64,000 nt of DNA from Allomuricauda sp. CP2A (GTDB lineage: Bacteria; Bacteroidota; Bacteroidia; Flavobacteriales; Flavobacteriaceae), in contig NZ_LXTT01000139.1 in assembly GCF_001683915.1 (NCBI RefSeq), forward strand, positions 20,333 through 84,332. The letters run 5' to 3'. Below the pieces are notes generated by a model, which did no database searches, had not been told where the DNA came from, and saw only the letters and a list, made by a program, of their open reading frames with translations. The position numbers and the translations under genes were made by a program. Numbering within the stretch: the stretch's first letter is position 1; each line of letters starts with the position of its first letter. Positions 8,297 to 17,213 of the stretch are shown in pieces.

Positions 8297-9169
8297 TTAC
8301 TCGGGCAAGGGAACATAGGTGTTATCGTTTTCCATCATGGGAAAAGTTTTGTTCCGCCATGCTTCTTTGGCCGCTTCAATTTTTTCTTTACTGGATGATA
8401 CAAAATTCCAATAAATATGGCGTTCCTCTGGAAAAGGCTCTCCACCAAACAACAATAAATGAGTGTTTGGGCGCAAAATAATGTTGCAGGTGTCCTCAAC
8501 CTTGGACACGAGAATGTTCCCTTTTTCAACCACCTCTCCACAAGCTTCAATACTGCCTTCCACAATGCAGATCCCGATTTCACCCTTAAGCTTCCCGTTC
8601 ACATTAAGGGAATAGCTTTCGGTGTTTTTCACTTCAACCATAAACAAATTGGAATGCACAGGCACTGGGGACTCTTTTCCGTACCCTTCCCCTGCCACCA
8701 AGGTGAATTCTACACCATTATCCAGCCATTTGGGCAAATCCTTACCATCAATGTGATGAAATTGGGGTTCCATATCCTCCAACTCTTTCGGCAAGGCCAC
8801 CCAAATTTGATAGCCATGGGCCGTAAAAATAGTCCCCTCCCGCATATCTTTTGGAGTACGTTCGGTGTGTGTGACCCCTTTTCCGGCGGTCATCCAGTTT
8901 ACCGAACCCGGTTTTATGCGTTGTTGTGTACCCAAACTGTCCTCATGAATAATTTCCCCCTCCAGCATAAAGGTTAAGGTGGAAAGCCCCAAATGCGGAT
9001 GCTGGTTTACATCCATATATCTATCAGGGCCTAGTTCTGTGGGCCCCATATGATCGATGAAAATAAAGGGGCCTATCATCCGTTTCTTCCGAAAAGGGAT
9101 AAGTCGTCCCACCAAAAAATCCCCGATATCCCTGCTGCGTTCCTCAATGATCAATCCAATGTTAGACAT
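8297..9169 (-). CDS. Pirin family protein
   Basis: A 290-residue bicupin of the pirin family. The iron site of the N-terminal cupin is intact: His57 and His59 (NQHPHLGLSTLTF), His101 and Glu103 (TAGKGVTHTER). The first strand motif GPFIFIDHMGP is also typical. Bacterial pirins include quercetin 2,3-dioxygenases and redox-sensitive regulators of metabolic enzymes; the physiological substrate here is unknown. No signal peptide, so cytoplasmic. It is divergent from the serine hydrolase gene, and TATATTTA at 9176-9183 in the spacer is a near-consensus -7 box for that hydrolase. Confidence 0.9.
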   Translation of the reverse strand: MSNIGLIIEERSRDIGDFLVGRLIPFRKKRMIGPFIFIDHMGPTELGPDRYMDVNQHPHLGLSTLTFMLEGEIIHEDSLGTQQRIKPGSVNWMTAGKGVTHTERTPKDMREGTIFTAHGYQIWVALPKELEDMEPQFHHIDGKDLPKWLDNGVEFTLVAGEGYGKESPVPVHSNLFMVEVKNTESYSLNVNGKLKGEIGICIVEGSIEACGEVVEKGNILVSKVEDTCNIILRPNTHLLLFGGEPFPEERHIYWNFVSSSKEKIEAAKEAWRNKTFPMMENDNTYVPLPE

Positions 9170-9213
9170 ATATTTTATATTTAGATGCAGAAAGTTACAA
9201 CAAATCCAAAACC

Positions 9214-10551
9214 ATGAAACTACTTAAACGCATTTTGCTGCTGCTTCTGATTGTTATAGGAGTGGTGGTCTATCTCAATTACCCCAAGCTGAACATTATC
9301 TCTGGCTATGCTGCCAAAAATATGGCATCCGGAGTATTTGTTGCCGAACGTTCTGAAGCATCCATGAACCTGAACGACAATAATGTGCCTATGATAAAAT
9401 TGGCTACCACGGAAGTGAACGAAGCTTCAAATTCAGCTTCTTCAACAGTGTATGGGCTCATGGAACGTACAGCGGTGTATCGTGATGGATTGGGAACCGT
9501 ACTGATCAACGATGATTATGACCCAAGCAAACTCACCATTCGGCCTAACCGAAACCGATCAATGGACACCATTCCTTATCCATATGGTCAAGCTGCCCCT
9601 TTGGATTCTATTTTTGAAGAAGTGGATATGGATCAAATCAACAAAGCATTGGCGGTGGCCTTTGCCAATCCCGAAGTGCAGAAAACTCGAACTTTTTTGA
9701 TTTTGTACAAAGGACATTTGTTGGCCGAAAAGTATGTTGATGGCTTTACCAAGGGCACCCCAATTTTAGGATGGTCCATGACCAAAAGTGTTTTGGCAAC
9801 CTGTTTCGGAATTTTGGAACATCAAGGAAAACTGGAGATGGACTGGCCGGCTCCCATTGCAGAATGGAAGGATGATGAGCGCAAGGATATTACCTTGAAC
9901 CATTTGCTTCGCATGCAGAGCGGGTTGGAATGGGATGAGGATTATAGCGGTATTTCTGATGTGACCAAGATGTTGTTCTTGGATAGTGACATGACCCAAA
10001 TACAAAAGGAGAAAAAAGCCATTGCCCAACCTACCGAAATTTGGAACTATTCCTCAGGCACTACCAATTTGCTTTCCGGGATTCTTCGACAGCAGTTTCG
10101 GAGCCATCAGGAATATTTGGATTTCCCCTATTCGGCATTGATTGACAAAATCGGGATGTATTCCATGGTCTTGGAAGCCGATATTGCCGGAAATTATGTG
10201 GGCTCGTCCTATGCGTGGGCCAGTACAAGGGACTGGGCCCGATTTGGTCAATTGTATTTGGATAGAGGCACATGGAACGGGGAACAGATTTTTGATGCTG
10301 AATGGGTGGATTATATTGCCACTCCTACCCTACATTCTGATGGGGAATATGGCGCACACTTTTGGTTGAACGCTGAAGGCAAATATCCCGATGTACCCAA
10401 AGACCTGTTTTCTTGCAATGGATATCAGGGGCAGCATGTGTTTGTGATTCCTTCAAAGGATTTGGTGGTGGTACGCACTGGTCTGGCAGAAGAACCGGAA
10501 TTTGATGCCAATGGTGTCTTAAAAGCGGTAGTTGATGCCATTAAGGGATGA
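9214..10551 (+). CDS. Serine hydrolase, class C beta-lactamase/esterase family
   Basis: A 445-residue penicillin-binding-protein-like hydrolase. The N-terminal hydrophobic helix (residues 5-22) probably anchors it in the membrane. The catalytic SxxK motif is SMTK (Ser188-Lys191), and the second motif is Tyr279 in WNYSSGTTN (Y-S-S in place of Y-x-N). Residues 40-120 form an extra segment ahead of the catalytic domain. Family members include esterases, D-aminopeptidases and 6-aminohexanoate-dimer hydrolases (the fold of NylB); true beta-lactamase activity is not implied. It is a single-gene transcript followed by a 400-bp spacer with a terminator at 10822. Confidence 0.87.
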   Translation: MKLLKRILLLLLIVIGVVVYLNYPKLNIISGYAAKNMASGVFVAERSEASMNLNDNNVPMIKLATTEVNEASNSASSTVYGLMERTAVYRDGLGTVLINDDYDPSKLTIRPNRNRSMDTIPYPYGQAAPLDSIFEEVDMDQINKALAVAFANPEVQKTRTFLILYKGHLLAEKYVDGFTKGTPILGWSMTKSVLATCFGILEHQGKLEMDWPAPIAEWKDDERKDITLNHLLRMQSGLEWDEDYSGISDVTKMLFLDSDMTQIQKEKKAIAQPTEIWNYSSGTTNLLSGILRQQFRSHQEYLDFPYSALIDKIGMYSMVLEADIAGNYVGSSYAWASTRDWARFGQLYLDRGTWNGEQIFDAEWVDYIATPTLHSDGEYGAHFWLNAEGKYPDVPKDLFSCNGYQGQHVFVIPSKDLVVVRTGLAEEPEFDANGVLKAVVDAIKG

Positions 10552-10958
10552 TCACTTCCAAAACCATGTCCCCTGTACTGTATGATGTTGGGTAGGAAGT
10601 CAGTATTGCACGCAAAAACAGGGCTAGAATATTGATTTTCATGGCGTTGGTATTTCCGATTAAGTCTTTAAAAAAACGGATGACTTACAAAAACAATCCT
10701 CATCGCCACAACAATGGGGAGTTTCACAACAATAATTTCATTTGCGGGCACTCTGGTGGTACTTTTACAATGTAATTAAAAACGAAAGTAAATTTTTTCA
10801 TTTTCATATAGTGTTCTCGTAAAAGAGTCTTGACCCAAGTGGCAAGGCTCTTTTTGGTTTAGCACCTTTTGTGATTAAGCTAAACTGACACAAATTTCAC
10901 GAATAGCACCAATTACCCTCCACTATTGATAATTGCTCATTGAAAATTGTCCATTGTG
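10552..10958. other. 407-bp spacer between serine hydrolase and menB
   Basis: No conserved gene is visible. It holds a possible 21-codon hydrophobic ORF on the plus strand (10714-10779), a bidirectional hairpin terminator (10822-10855) and an A/T-rich tail. The 14-mer AATTGTCCATTGTG near 10940 recurs inverted near 20748, which suggests a degenerate intergenic repeat. Confidence 0.6.
10822..10855. terminator. Bidirectional hairpin terminator
   Basis: AAGAGTCTTG pairs with CAAGGCTCTT (one internal mismatch), loop ACCCAAGTGG, with TTTTT following on the plus strand and a T-rich end on the minus strand. It can end the serine hydrolase transcript from the left and menB read-through from the right. 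Confidence 0.7.
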
Positions 10959-11810
10959 CTACGGAATCCATTTGTCCTTCCCAAAGTCAGGTTTGCGTTT
11001 TTCCAAGAAAGCATTTCTTCCTTCTTTGGCCTCATCGGTCATGTAGGCCAAACGCGTGGCCTCTCCGGCAAAAACCTGTTGCCCCACCATGCCATCATCA
11101 GTAAGGTTCATGGCAAACTTGAGCATTTTAATTGAGGTGGGCGACTTGGCCAGTATTTCCTGTGCCCATTGATAGGCCGTATCTTCCAACTCATCATGGG
11201 GAATCACGGCATTCACCATACCCATTTCAAAGGCTTCCTGGGCGGAGTAGTTTCGGCCCAAAAAGAAAATCTCACGGGCTTTTTTCTGTCCTACCATCTT
11301 GGCGAGATACGCAGAACCGTAGCCACCGTCAAAACTGGTAACATCGGCGTCGGTTTGTTTAAAAATAGCGTGTTCTTTGCTGGCCAATGTCATATCACAG
11401 ACCACGTGAAGGCTGTGCCCTCCCCCAACGGCCCAACCGGGCACTACGGCAATGACCACTTTGGGCATAAAACGGATAAGGCGTTGCACTTCCAGAATGT
11501 TGAGGCGGTGGTAGCCATCATCCCCAACATACCCCTTATGACCCCTAGCCTTTTGGTCACCACCACTGCAAAAGGCCCATTTGCCATCTTTGCTGGACGG
11601 TCCTTCCCCAGAAAGCAACACCACACCTATGGAGGTGTCCTCTTGTGCATCATAAAAGGCTTTGTAAAGCTCGCTGGTGGTTTTGGGTCGGAACGCATTG
11701 CGCACATCTGGTCGGTTAAAGGCGATGCGGGCGACGCCGTCACATTTTTTATAGGTAATGTCCTCAAATTCCATGGCGGTCTGCCAGTTGGGTGATTTCA
11801 TGGTAAACAT
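10959..11810 (-). CDS. menB: 1,4-dihydroxy-2-naphthoyl-CoA synthase (MenB)
   Basis: Crotonase-fold enzyme of menaquinone biosynthesis that closes the ring of o-succinylbenzoyl-CoA to give 1,4-dihydroxy-2-naphthoyl-CoA. MenB hallmarks are AFCSGGDQKARGHKGY near the N-terminal third, the oxyanion loop VPGWAVGGGHSLHVVCD, and TSFDGGYGSAYLAK, which carries the MenB-specific Asp/Tyr region. The C-terminus GRNAFLEKRKPDFGKDKWIP is also typical. Length is 283 residues from ATG 11810; the ATG three codons in (MKSPNWQTAM) may be the real start. No other men gene is adjacent, so it is transcribed separately here. Menaquinone is the usual respiratory quinone in this family. Confidence 0.96.
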   Translation of the reverse strand: MFTMKSPNWQTAMEFEDITYKKCDGVARIAFNRPDVRNAFRPKTTSELYKAFYDAQEDTSIGVVLLSGEGPSSKDGKWAFCSGGDQKARGHKGYVGDDGYHRLNILEVQRLIRFMPKVVIAVVPGWAVGGGHSLHVVCDMTLASKEHAIFKQTDADVTSFDGGYGSAYLAKMVGQKKAREIFFLGRNYSAQEAFEMGMVNAVIPHDELEDTAYQWAQEILAKSPTSIKMLKFAMNLTDDGMVGQQVFAGEATRLAYMTDEAKEGRNAFLEKRKPDFGKDKWIP

Positions 11811-12029
11811 ATTTGTTGAACCACAAAATAACGGAAAATCCCAATCATTGCCATTTTAAGGGAAGTGGGAAATCTCCTTTTGGGTTTTTTAGGACTTTTA
11901 TGTTGGGAATTATAGCGTAATCTCTTTTATTGCTACTGGATTTTTACCAAAATTTCACTGATCTTCGGGAACGGTAGATATAATTTATTAAAACGAATCA
12001 TATCTTTAAGCCTTAGCGGTACTATTGTA

Positions 12030-12830
12030 ATGACCAGGGAGATAAAAATATCACGACTTACAAGCAGAACTATCACAAGCCAAAAAGGTGATTTTTATTC
12101 AGTTCTTTGGATAAAGGATGCTGTGCAAAGCATTACAATAGACAATACTTTATACGAAGACATTGTAAGTGCTGTTTATTTCCTGAAACCGAATTTTAAA
12201 TGGGAAATAATACGAAAAGACACTTCAATTTCTTCAGGGTATGTGCTTTATCTTCCTAAAAATATTTTGGAAGACCCCTTATTTAAAAATCTACATATCA
12301 ATGAAGTAAGGGTTTTTAATTCGGAACAAATTCCCAAAGTAAATTTGGCACCCGGAATTGAAATACGCATACAGGCCATTCTTGAAATGCTTGACGAATT
12401 GATCAGCACCAATCTCAAACATAAAGAAAACGCCATACTTTCATTAATCAGTACTTTCTTTGTCTATATAGATGGAAAATGCAACATAAAATCATCAATT
12501 GACCAAAATAGTGCAAAATCTGTGCTTGTATATAAATTCAAGAAAGCAATAAACGAACACTTTTCCGAATTTCACGAAGTGGGCGAATATGCCCGGAAAC
12601 TCAATGTTTCTGATAAATACCTGCACGAATGTGTGAAAGAAGTATTAGGCACGAGCGCCAAACACCTCATTGACGAACAATTGACAATGAGCGCACGTAG
12701 AGAATTAAAGTTCACCGACAAATCAGTAAAAGAAATAGCCTACGGTATCGGCTTCAGTTCCCCAGAATATTTTAGCTACTACTTCAAAAAGCAAACAGGA
12801 AAGACCCCATCACAGGTAAGAAAAGAATGA
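12030..12830 (+). CDS. AraC family transcriptional regulator
   Basis: A 266-residue regulator. The C-terminal 100 residues hold the two helix-turn-helix units of AraC proteins: HEVGEYARKLNVSDKYLHEC for the first and VKEIAYGIGFSSPEYFSYYF for the second, followed by KKQTGKTPSQVRKE. The N-terminal region (1-150) is a probable cupin-like sensing domain that I cannot assign to a ligand. A cupin gene with a Tat-like leader begins 91 bp downstream on the same strand, behind its own -7 box, so it is a likely target. TATCTTTA at 12001-12008 is a near-consensus -7 box for the regulator itself. Confidence 0.9.
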   Translation: MTREIKISRLTSRTITSQKGDFYSVLWIKDAVQSITIDNTLYEDIVSAVYFLKPNFKWEIIRKDTSISSGYVLYLPKNILEDPLFKNLHINEVRVFNSEQIPKVNLAPGIEIRIQAILEMLDELISTNLKHKENAILSLISTFFVYIDGKCNIKSSIDQNSAKSVLVYKFKKAINEHFSEFHEVGEYARKLNVSDKYLHECVKEVLGTSAKHLIDEQLTMSARRELKFTDKSVKEIAYGIGFSSPEYFSYYFKKQTGKTPSQVRKE

Positions 12831-12891
12831 CCATCCCTAAATTCTACTGAAATACCGTGTTTTTCTAAGTGTCCACAACTATTGGGCCCGG

Positions 12892-12899
12892 TAACTTTG
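12892..12899 (+). promoter_or_regulatory. -7 box TAACTTTG of the cupin gene
   Basis: Perfect match to the Bacteroidota -7 consensus TANNTTTG. Transcription would start near 12905, which excludes the longer frame beginning at 12901 and supports the ATG at 12922. Confidence 0.6.
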
Positions 12900-12921
12900 T
12901 TTGCAAACAAAAACCAGTAGT

Positions 12922-13476
12922 ATGAACAGAAAAAAGTTTATTCAAGCAGCAGGAGTTGGACTTGGACTTGGAGTTTCCATTATGCCAGGTGTGGTCTTTG
13001 GAAATACCAAATCTGAAAACAATAAAAACAATATTGACCTTTATCCAAAGATTATTAAGGACAGCGAAGGAGAAGTACTAAACGTCATAGGCGACATTCA
13101 AACCCACAAATTAGTAGGGAGCGACACCAACGACCAGATAACGGAATGGGTGGATAATGTAGAGCCCGGTGTTGGCATTCCGCCTCACATCCACACCAAT
13201 GAAGACGAAATTTTCAGGGTTATCAAAGGGCAAGTAGAGATAATGGTTAACGGAGAAACTGTTGTTTTGGAGGCAGGGGATACTGCATTTGCACCGAGAA
13301 ACCTACCGCATTCTTGGAAAGTAGTTGGGACAGAAAAAGCAAAAATGATAACAAGTGCTTTCCCCGCTGGAATCGAAAAAATGTTTGAGGAATTAGCTGA
13401 ATTACCTCCCGGCCCGCCAGATTTCGAAAAAGTATCCAAGATTTGTGGAAATCACGGTATCTCATTCGTGAAATAA
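12922..13476 (+). CDS. Exported cupin-domain protein
   Basis: From ATG 12922 this is 184 residues. The N-terminus MNRKKFIQAAGVGLGLGVSI resembles a Tat-type or hydrophobic export signal. The single cupin domain carries the metal-binding pattern PPHIHTNEDEIF (two His and a Glu) and a closing His in APRNLPHSWK. Cupins of this layout include dioxygenases and sugar-binding proteins; without the substrate no reaction can be given. The tail GPPDFEKVSKICGNHGISF is common in quercetin-dioxygenase-like cupins that sit beside AraC genes. It directly follows an AraC regulator, suggesting inducible expression. Confidence 0.83.
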   Translation: MNRKKFIQAAGVGLGLGVSIMPGVVFGNTKSENNKNNIDLYPKIIKDSEGEVLNVIGDIQTHKLVGSDTNDQITEWVDNVEPGVGIPPHIHTNEDEIFRVIKGQVEIMVNGETVVLEAGDTAFAPRNLPHSWKVVGTEKAKMITSAFPAGIEKMFEELAELPPGPPDFEKVSKICGNHGISFVK

Positions 13477-13558
13477 ACACTACCAACAACATTGGAGGGG
13501 TATAATAGCCTACATTGAGTTTAGTTTTCAGCCGTAATTTTGCATTTTTTCTACTTAC

Positions 13559-13593
13559 TTTGATTGATTTACGCAATCGATTGCGTATATTCG
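13559..13593 (+). promoter_or_regulatory. GH115 operon promoter with LacI-type operator
   Basis: An 18-bp perfect palindrome TACGCAATCGATTGCGTA (13570-13587) has the central CG and A/T-flanked half-sites typical of LacI-family operators. It lies between TTTG (13559-13562) and TATATTCG (13586-13593, one mismatch to TANNTTTG), with 23 bases between the two boxes. A bound repressor would therefore cover the promoter. No LacI gene lies in the window, so the regulator is encoded elsewhere. Confidence 0.75.
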
Positions 13594-13644
13594 GGCAACA
13601 AACTACGCCTGTTTTTTAATTAGGCCCATATCAGTCACATAAAA

Positions 13645-16512
13645 ATGAGAAAACTAATTCTAGGGCTTCTGCTATTGCCCCTTTTATCCCATGCCCAATT
13701 GCAGGTAAGCAGTACCAGGGACAACAACCAGCAACTTCCAATTGTAAGTGAAACTTCCACAGCAACGATTTTGTATGACGCTTCGGATGAGGAATTAATC
13801 CATAAAACGGCATCATTTCTAGCCGACGATATTGAAAAAGTGACCGGGAAAAAACCAAAAGCGGTTACTTCAAAGGCATCTCTTGCTGAGAACCTGGTCA
13901 TTATAGGCTCTATTGGGAATAGCACATTCATTGATGAATTGATAGCCTCAAAAAAATTGGATGTCGAACCGATTCAGGGGCAATGGGAACGTTTTATAAT
14001 GCAGACCGTTAAAAATCCCTATCCCGGTGTTTCCCAAGCCTTGGTCATTGCCGGTAGTGACAAACGCGGCACCGCTTATGGTGTTTTTTCGCTTTCCAAA
14101 GAAATTGGGGTATCCCCTTGGCATTATTGGGCCGATGTTCCCGCCAAACAAAGAGAGGCCATTTATGTGGAAAGGGGCAAGTACGTTTCCAATGCACCTT
14201 CGGTGAAATACCGAGGTATTTTCCTCAATGATGAAGCTCCGGCTCTCCGCGGATGGGCCGAAGAAACATTTGGAGGTTTCAACCATCAATTTTATGAAAA
14301 GGTGTTTGAACTGCTATTGCGAAACAAAGCCAACTATTTATGGCCAGCCATGTGGCAGCCCACGGCCTTTGCGGATGATGACCCAGAAAATGCCCGCCTT
14401 GCGGATGAATACGGCATTGTAATGTCTACCAGTCACCATGAACCCATGATGCGTGCCCATGACGAATGGAGTCGCTATGGAGAAGGGGCATGGAATTATG
14501 AGACCAACAAAGAAAAGTTACAGGAGTTTTGGCGTAAGGGTATTGAACGAATGGGCGATCATGAAAGTGTGGTGACCCTGGGTATGCGGGGCGATGGCGA
14601 TGAGGCCATGTCCGAAGAGACTGCGGTTGACCTTCTTAAAACCATCATTGCCGACCAGCGCAAGATCATTGCCGATGTAACCAAAAAACCCGCTGAGGAA
14701 ACCCCTCAGGTTTGGGCCATTTACAAAGAGGTCCAGGATTATTATGACAAAGGCCTACGGGTAGATGATGATATTTTGGTATTGTATTGCGATGATAACT
14801 GGGGCAATGTCCGCATTCTTCCCAAAAAGGAGGACTTGAATCACTCCGGTGGGTATGGAATGTACTATCATTTTGATTTTGTGGGCGGTCCCGTGTCCTA
14901 CCGATGGCTCAATGTTACCCAACTTGAACGAGTTTGGGAGCAGATGAATTTGTCCTACGAATGGGGCGTGAAGGATTTATGGATTGTAAACGTGGGCGAC
15001 TTGAAGCCCATGGAGCTTCCCATTAGTTTTTTCTTGGATTTTGCTTGGAATACCGATGCTATTCGAGCCAAAGACCTGCCCAACTATTATGTGAGTTGGG
15101 CCGCACAGCAATTTGGGGATGAACACGCCGAGGAAATCGCAGAAATTTTGTCCCTCTACACCAAGTACAATGCCCGACGTACCCCCGAAATGCTAAAACC
15201 TGATACGTACAGCCTCAACAATTATCGGGAAGCGGATAGAATCGTGGATGAATACAAAAAGTTGGTGGAGAAAAGTAAAGCCATTTACAACAAACTGCCA
15301 GAGCGATATAAATCAGCCTTTTATCAATTGGTGCTCTCCCCAGTGGAATTGTGCAGCAATTTGAATGAAATGTATGTGGCCGCCGGAAAGAACGCCCAAT
15401 ATGCACAACAGGGAAGAGCCTCGGCCAATACGTATGGGAATCAAGTAAAGGAGCTGTTTTTCAAGGACGAAGCCCTTACCAAGGAATTTCATGAGGAGCT
15501 TGAGGACGGGAAATGGAACCACTTCATGGCCCAGACCCACATTGGCTATACCAGTTGGAACAATCCTCAATACAATAAGATGCCAGCCGTTTCCTATCTT
15601 CAGAACAACCCCAATGCCTCAATGGGATATGTGGTTGAACACGGCATAGGGACCCGTTGGAATACTACGGGATTGTTCAGTCAGAGTTTTTCCACTTTTG
15701 ACCCCATCAACGACCAAAGCTATTATTTGGAAATCTTCAATCAAGGGGAAGAAGATTTGGGTTACACCCTCACCCCAAAAGATGATTGGGTGCAATTATC
15801 CGCTACCTCGGGCACCGTTCAGTTTGAGGAAAAAGTGCTTGTCAGTATCGATTGGGACAAGGCACCCGAAGGAAGAGCGACCAGTGAAATCGTAATTTCT
15901 GGAGCGGGCAGGGAGTATTCGGTAAAAGTTCCTATCAGAAATGATGTGCCCAAAGCAGCTGGTTTTGTGGAAAATAATGGGGTGGTTTCCATTAACGCGG
16001 CCCATTTTTCGGAAAAAACGGATACCAAAAACATACGTTGGACGGTAGTTCCAAATTTGGGGCGAACCCACTCTTCCATTACCGTGGAACCTGCCAATGC
16101 GGAACGTCAATCCCCAAAAAATGGACCTTCAGTGGCTTACGAGTTTACCGTTTTTGATGAAACCGAACTGGCGGTGGAGACCTACCTCTCCCCTACGCTC
16201 AATTACAAGAAAAATGAAGGATTGAAATACGCCATCGCCATTGATGATGAAGCACCCCAGATTGTGAATATGCACGAGAGCGAAACCCAACCCGATTGGG
16301 AATATCCGGATTGGTGGAACAATTCCGTAACGGATCACATCAAAAAGAAGCGAACCGAACATACATCTGTAAAATCGGGAAAACATACCCTAAAAATCTG
16401 GATGGTGGATCCAGGGGTGGTATTTCAAAAATTTGTGATTGATTTGGGAGGGCTGAAATCCAGTTATTTGGGCCCGCCTGAAAGTAAATCGGTAAGCACA
16501 GGTACCAAATGA
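13645..16512 (+). CDS. GH115 family xylan alpha-1,2-glucuronidase, secreted
   Basis: A 955-residue glycoside hydrolase with a Sec signal peptide (MRKLILGLLLLPLLSHAQ). GH115 hallmarks are VKYRGIFLNDEAPALRGWAE, NHQFYEKVFELLLRNKANYL, the STSHHEPMMRAHDEW segment and TLGMRGDGDEAM, all in the catalytic half. The family removes (4-O-methyl-)glucuronic acid side chains from glucuronoxylan. The last 230 residues are beta-rich accessory domains ending in a carbohydrate-binding-like module (HTLKIWMVDPGVVFQKFVID). There is no type IX sorting domain, so the protein is probably periplasmic. It leads an operon with two smaller genes and is controlled by a LacI-type operator in its promoter, consistent with substrate induction. 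Confidence 0.93.
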   Translation: MRKLILGLLLLPLLSHAQLQVSSTRDNNQQLPIVSETSTATILYDASDEELIHKTASFLADDIEKVTGKKPKAVTSKASLAENLVIIGSIGNSTFIDELIASKKLDVEPIQGQWERFIMQTVKNPYPGVSQALVIAGSDKRGTAYGVFSLSKEIGVSPWHYWADVPAKQREAIYVERGKYVSNAPSVKYRGIFLNDEAPALRGWAEETFGGFNHQFYEKVFELLLRNKANYLWPAMWQPTAFADDDPENARLADEYGIVMSTSHHEPMMRAHDEWSRYGEGAWNYETNKEKLQEFWRKGIERMGDHESVVTLGMRGDGDEAMSEETAVDLLKTIIADQRKIIADVTKKPAEETPQVWAIYKEVQDYYDKGLRVDDDILVLYCDDNWGNVRILPKKEDLNHSGGYGMYYHFDFVGGPVSYRWLNVTQLERVWEQMNLSYEWGVKDLWIVNVGDLKPMELPISFFLDFAWNTDAIRAKDLPNYYVSWAAQQFGDEHAEEIAEILSLYTKYNARRTPEMLKPDTYSLNNYREADRIVDEYKKLVEKSKAIYNKLPERYKSAFYQLVLSPVELCSNLNEMYVAAGKNAQYAQQGRASANTYGNQVKELFFKDEALTKEFHEELEDGKWNHFMAQTHIGYTSWNNPQYNKMPAVSYLQNNPNASMGYVVEHGIGTRWNTTGLFSQSFSTFDPINDQSYYLEIFNQGEEDLGYTLTPKDDWVQLSATSGTVQFEEKVLVSIDWDKAPEGRATSEIVISGAGREYSVKVPIRNDVPKAAGFVENNGVVSINAAHFSEKTDTKNIRWTVVPNLGRTHSSITVEPANAERQSPKNGPSVAYEFTVFDETELAVETYLSPTLNYKKNEGLKYAIAIDDEAPQIVNMHESETQPDWEYPDWWNNSVTDHIKKKRTEHTSVKSGKHTLKIWMVDPGVVFQKFVIDLGGLKSSYLGPPESKSVSTGTK

Positions 16513-16541
16513 AAAGGCAACTGATCAATTGAATCTTTTTT

Positions 16542-17141
16542 ATGAAAAATTATCTTTTTGTCCTCTATGTTGCATTCCCTCTGGTCTTTTGGGCACAATC
16601 CGAAACCAAACAATTTGTCCTTTTTGATGAGGAATTCACCTATACCAAGGCAGATGCGGACAATTCTTCGCCCAGTAAATCACATTATTATGTCACTGGG
16701 GACAAGTTGAACCCAGACATCCCCAAAGACTGGACCACTCCAGTGGATTATAGGAACGGTACCGTGCACATTCGTTTGGAAGTATTGGAAAAACCGCCAG
16801 GAAAAGAACCCACCAAATGGACCTTGTGCTATATTCCCAACAAAGGTCAGGGAAATGGATATGGCTGTACGTCCACAGACCTGTTTTTGGATGAGGGAAT
16901 TTATGAAAAAGACGTTTCCATGACAGAATTTTGGGAAAATGAAGCCATAATCTGGGCTGAGGGCATCAAACAAATGGACTTGGTCATCAAAGATGATAGC
17001 GGAGGTCAAGGACATGCCCACAAACGAGCCGATCACGAAAAGTTCTTCCCAACCAAAGTCAGGATTACCATGGTTCAGGTGGCCAAGGGTGCAACCTACA
17101 ATCCTTCATTGCTGCCTGCTTTTTCAGCGGGAGGCCACTAG
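16542..17141 (+). CDS. Uncharacterised secreted protein co-encoded with GH115
   Basis: A 199-residue protein with a Sec signal (MKNYLFVLYVAFPLVFWAQS) and a mature part rich in beta-strand patterns, Trp and Tyr. Recognisable but unassigned stretches are DIPKDWTTPVDYRNGTVHIR, GNGYGCTSTDLFLDEGIYEK and the His-rich GGQGHAHKRADHEKFF. I do not recognise the family. The gene starts 29 bp after the GH115 stop, so it shares that operon; a sugar-binding or lyase-assisting role is a reasonable guess from context and aromatic content. Only two cysteines are present (CYIPN and GCTST), which could form a disulfide. Confidence 0.7.
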   Translation: MKNYLFVLYVAFPLVFWAQSETKQFVLFDEEFTYTKADADNSSPSKSHYYVTGDKLNPDIPKDWTTPVDYRNGTVHIRLEVLEKPPGKEPTKWTLCYIPNKGQGNGYGCTSTDLFLDEGIYEKDVSMTEFWENEAIIWAEGIKQMDLVIKDDSGGQGHAHKRADHEKFFPTKVRITMVQVAKGATYNPSLLPAFSAGGH

Positions 17142-17213
17142 GAAATCGACCTGCCTGAATTATCTTTACCACAATTTTTTCCGTTCTGGAAATTGTGAAC
17201 GAAACCATACCGT

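Noticed and set aside
7846..8316. ATG at 8316 as start of the 3D-domain gene
   Set aside because: Gives a Cys-rich non-signal N-terminus and overlaps the pirin gene; TTG 8250 gives a proper lipoprotein signal.
9766..10369. Several overlapping frames inside the serine hydrolase gene
   Set aside because: Shadow frames; the sense frame has the complete SxxK and YSS motifs.
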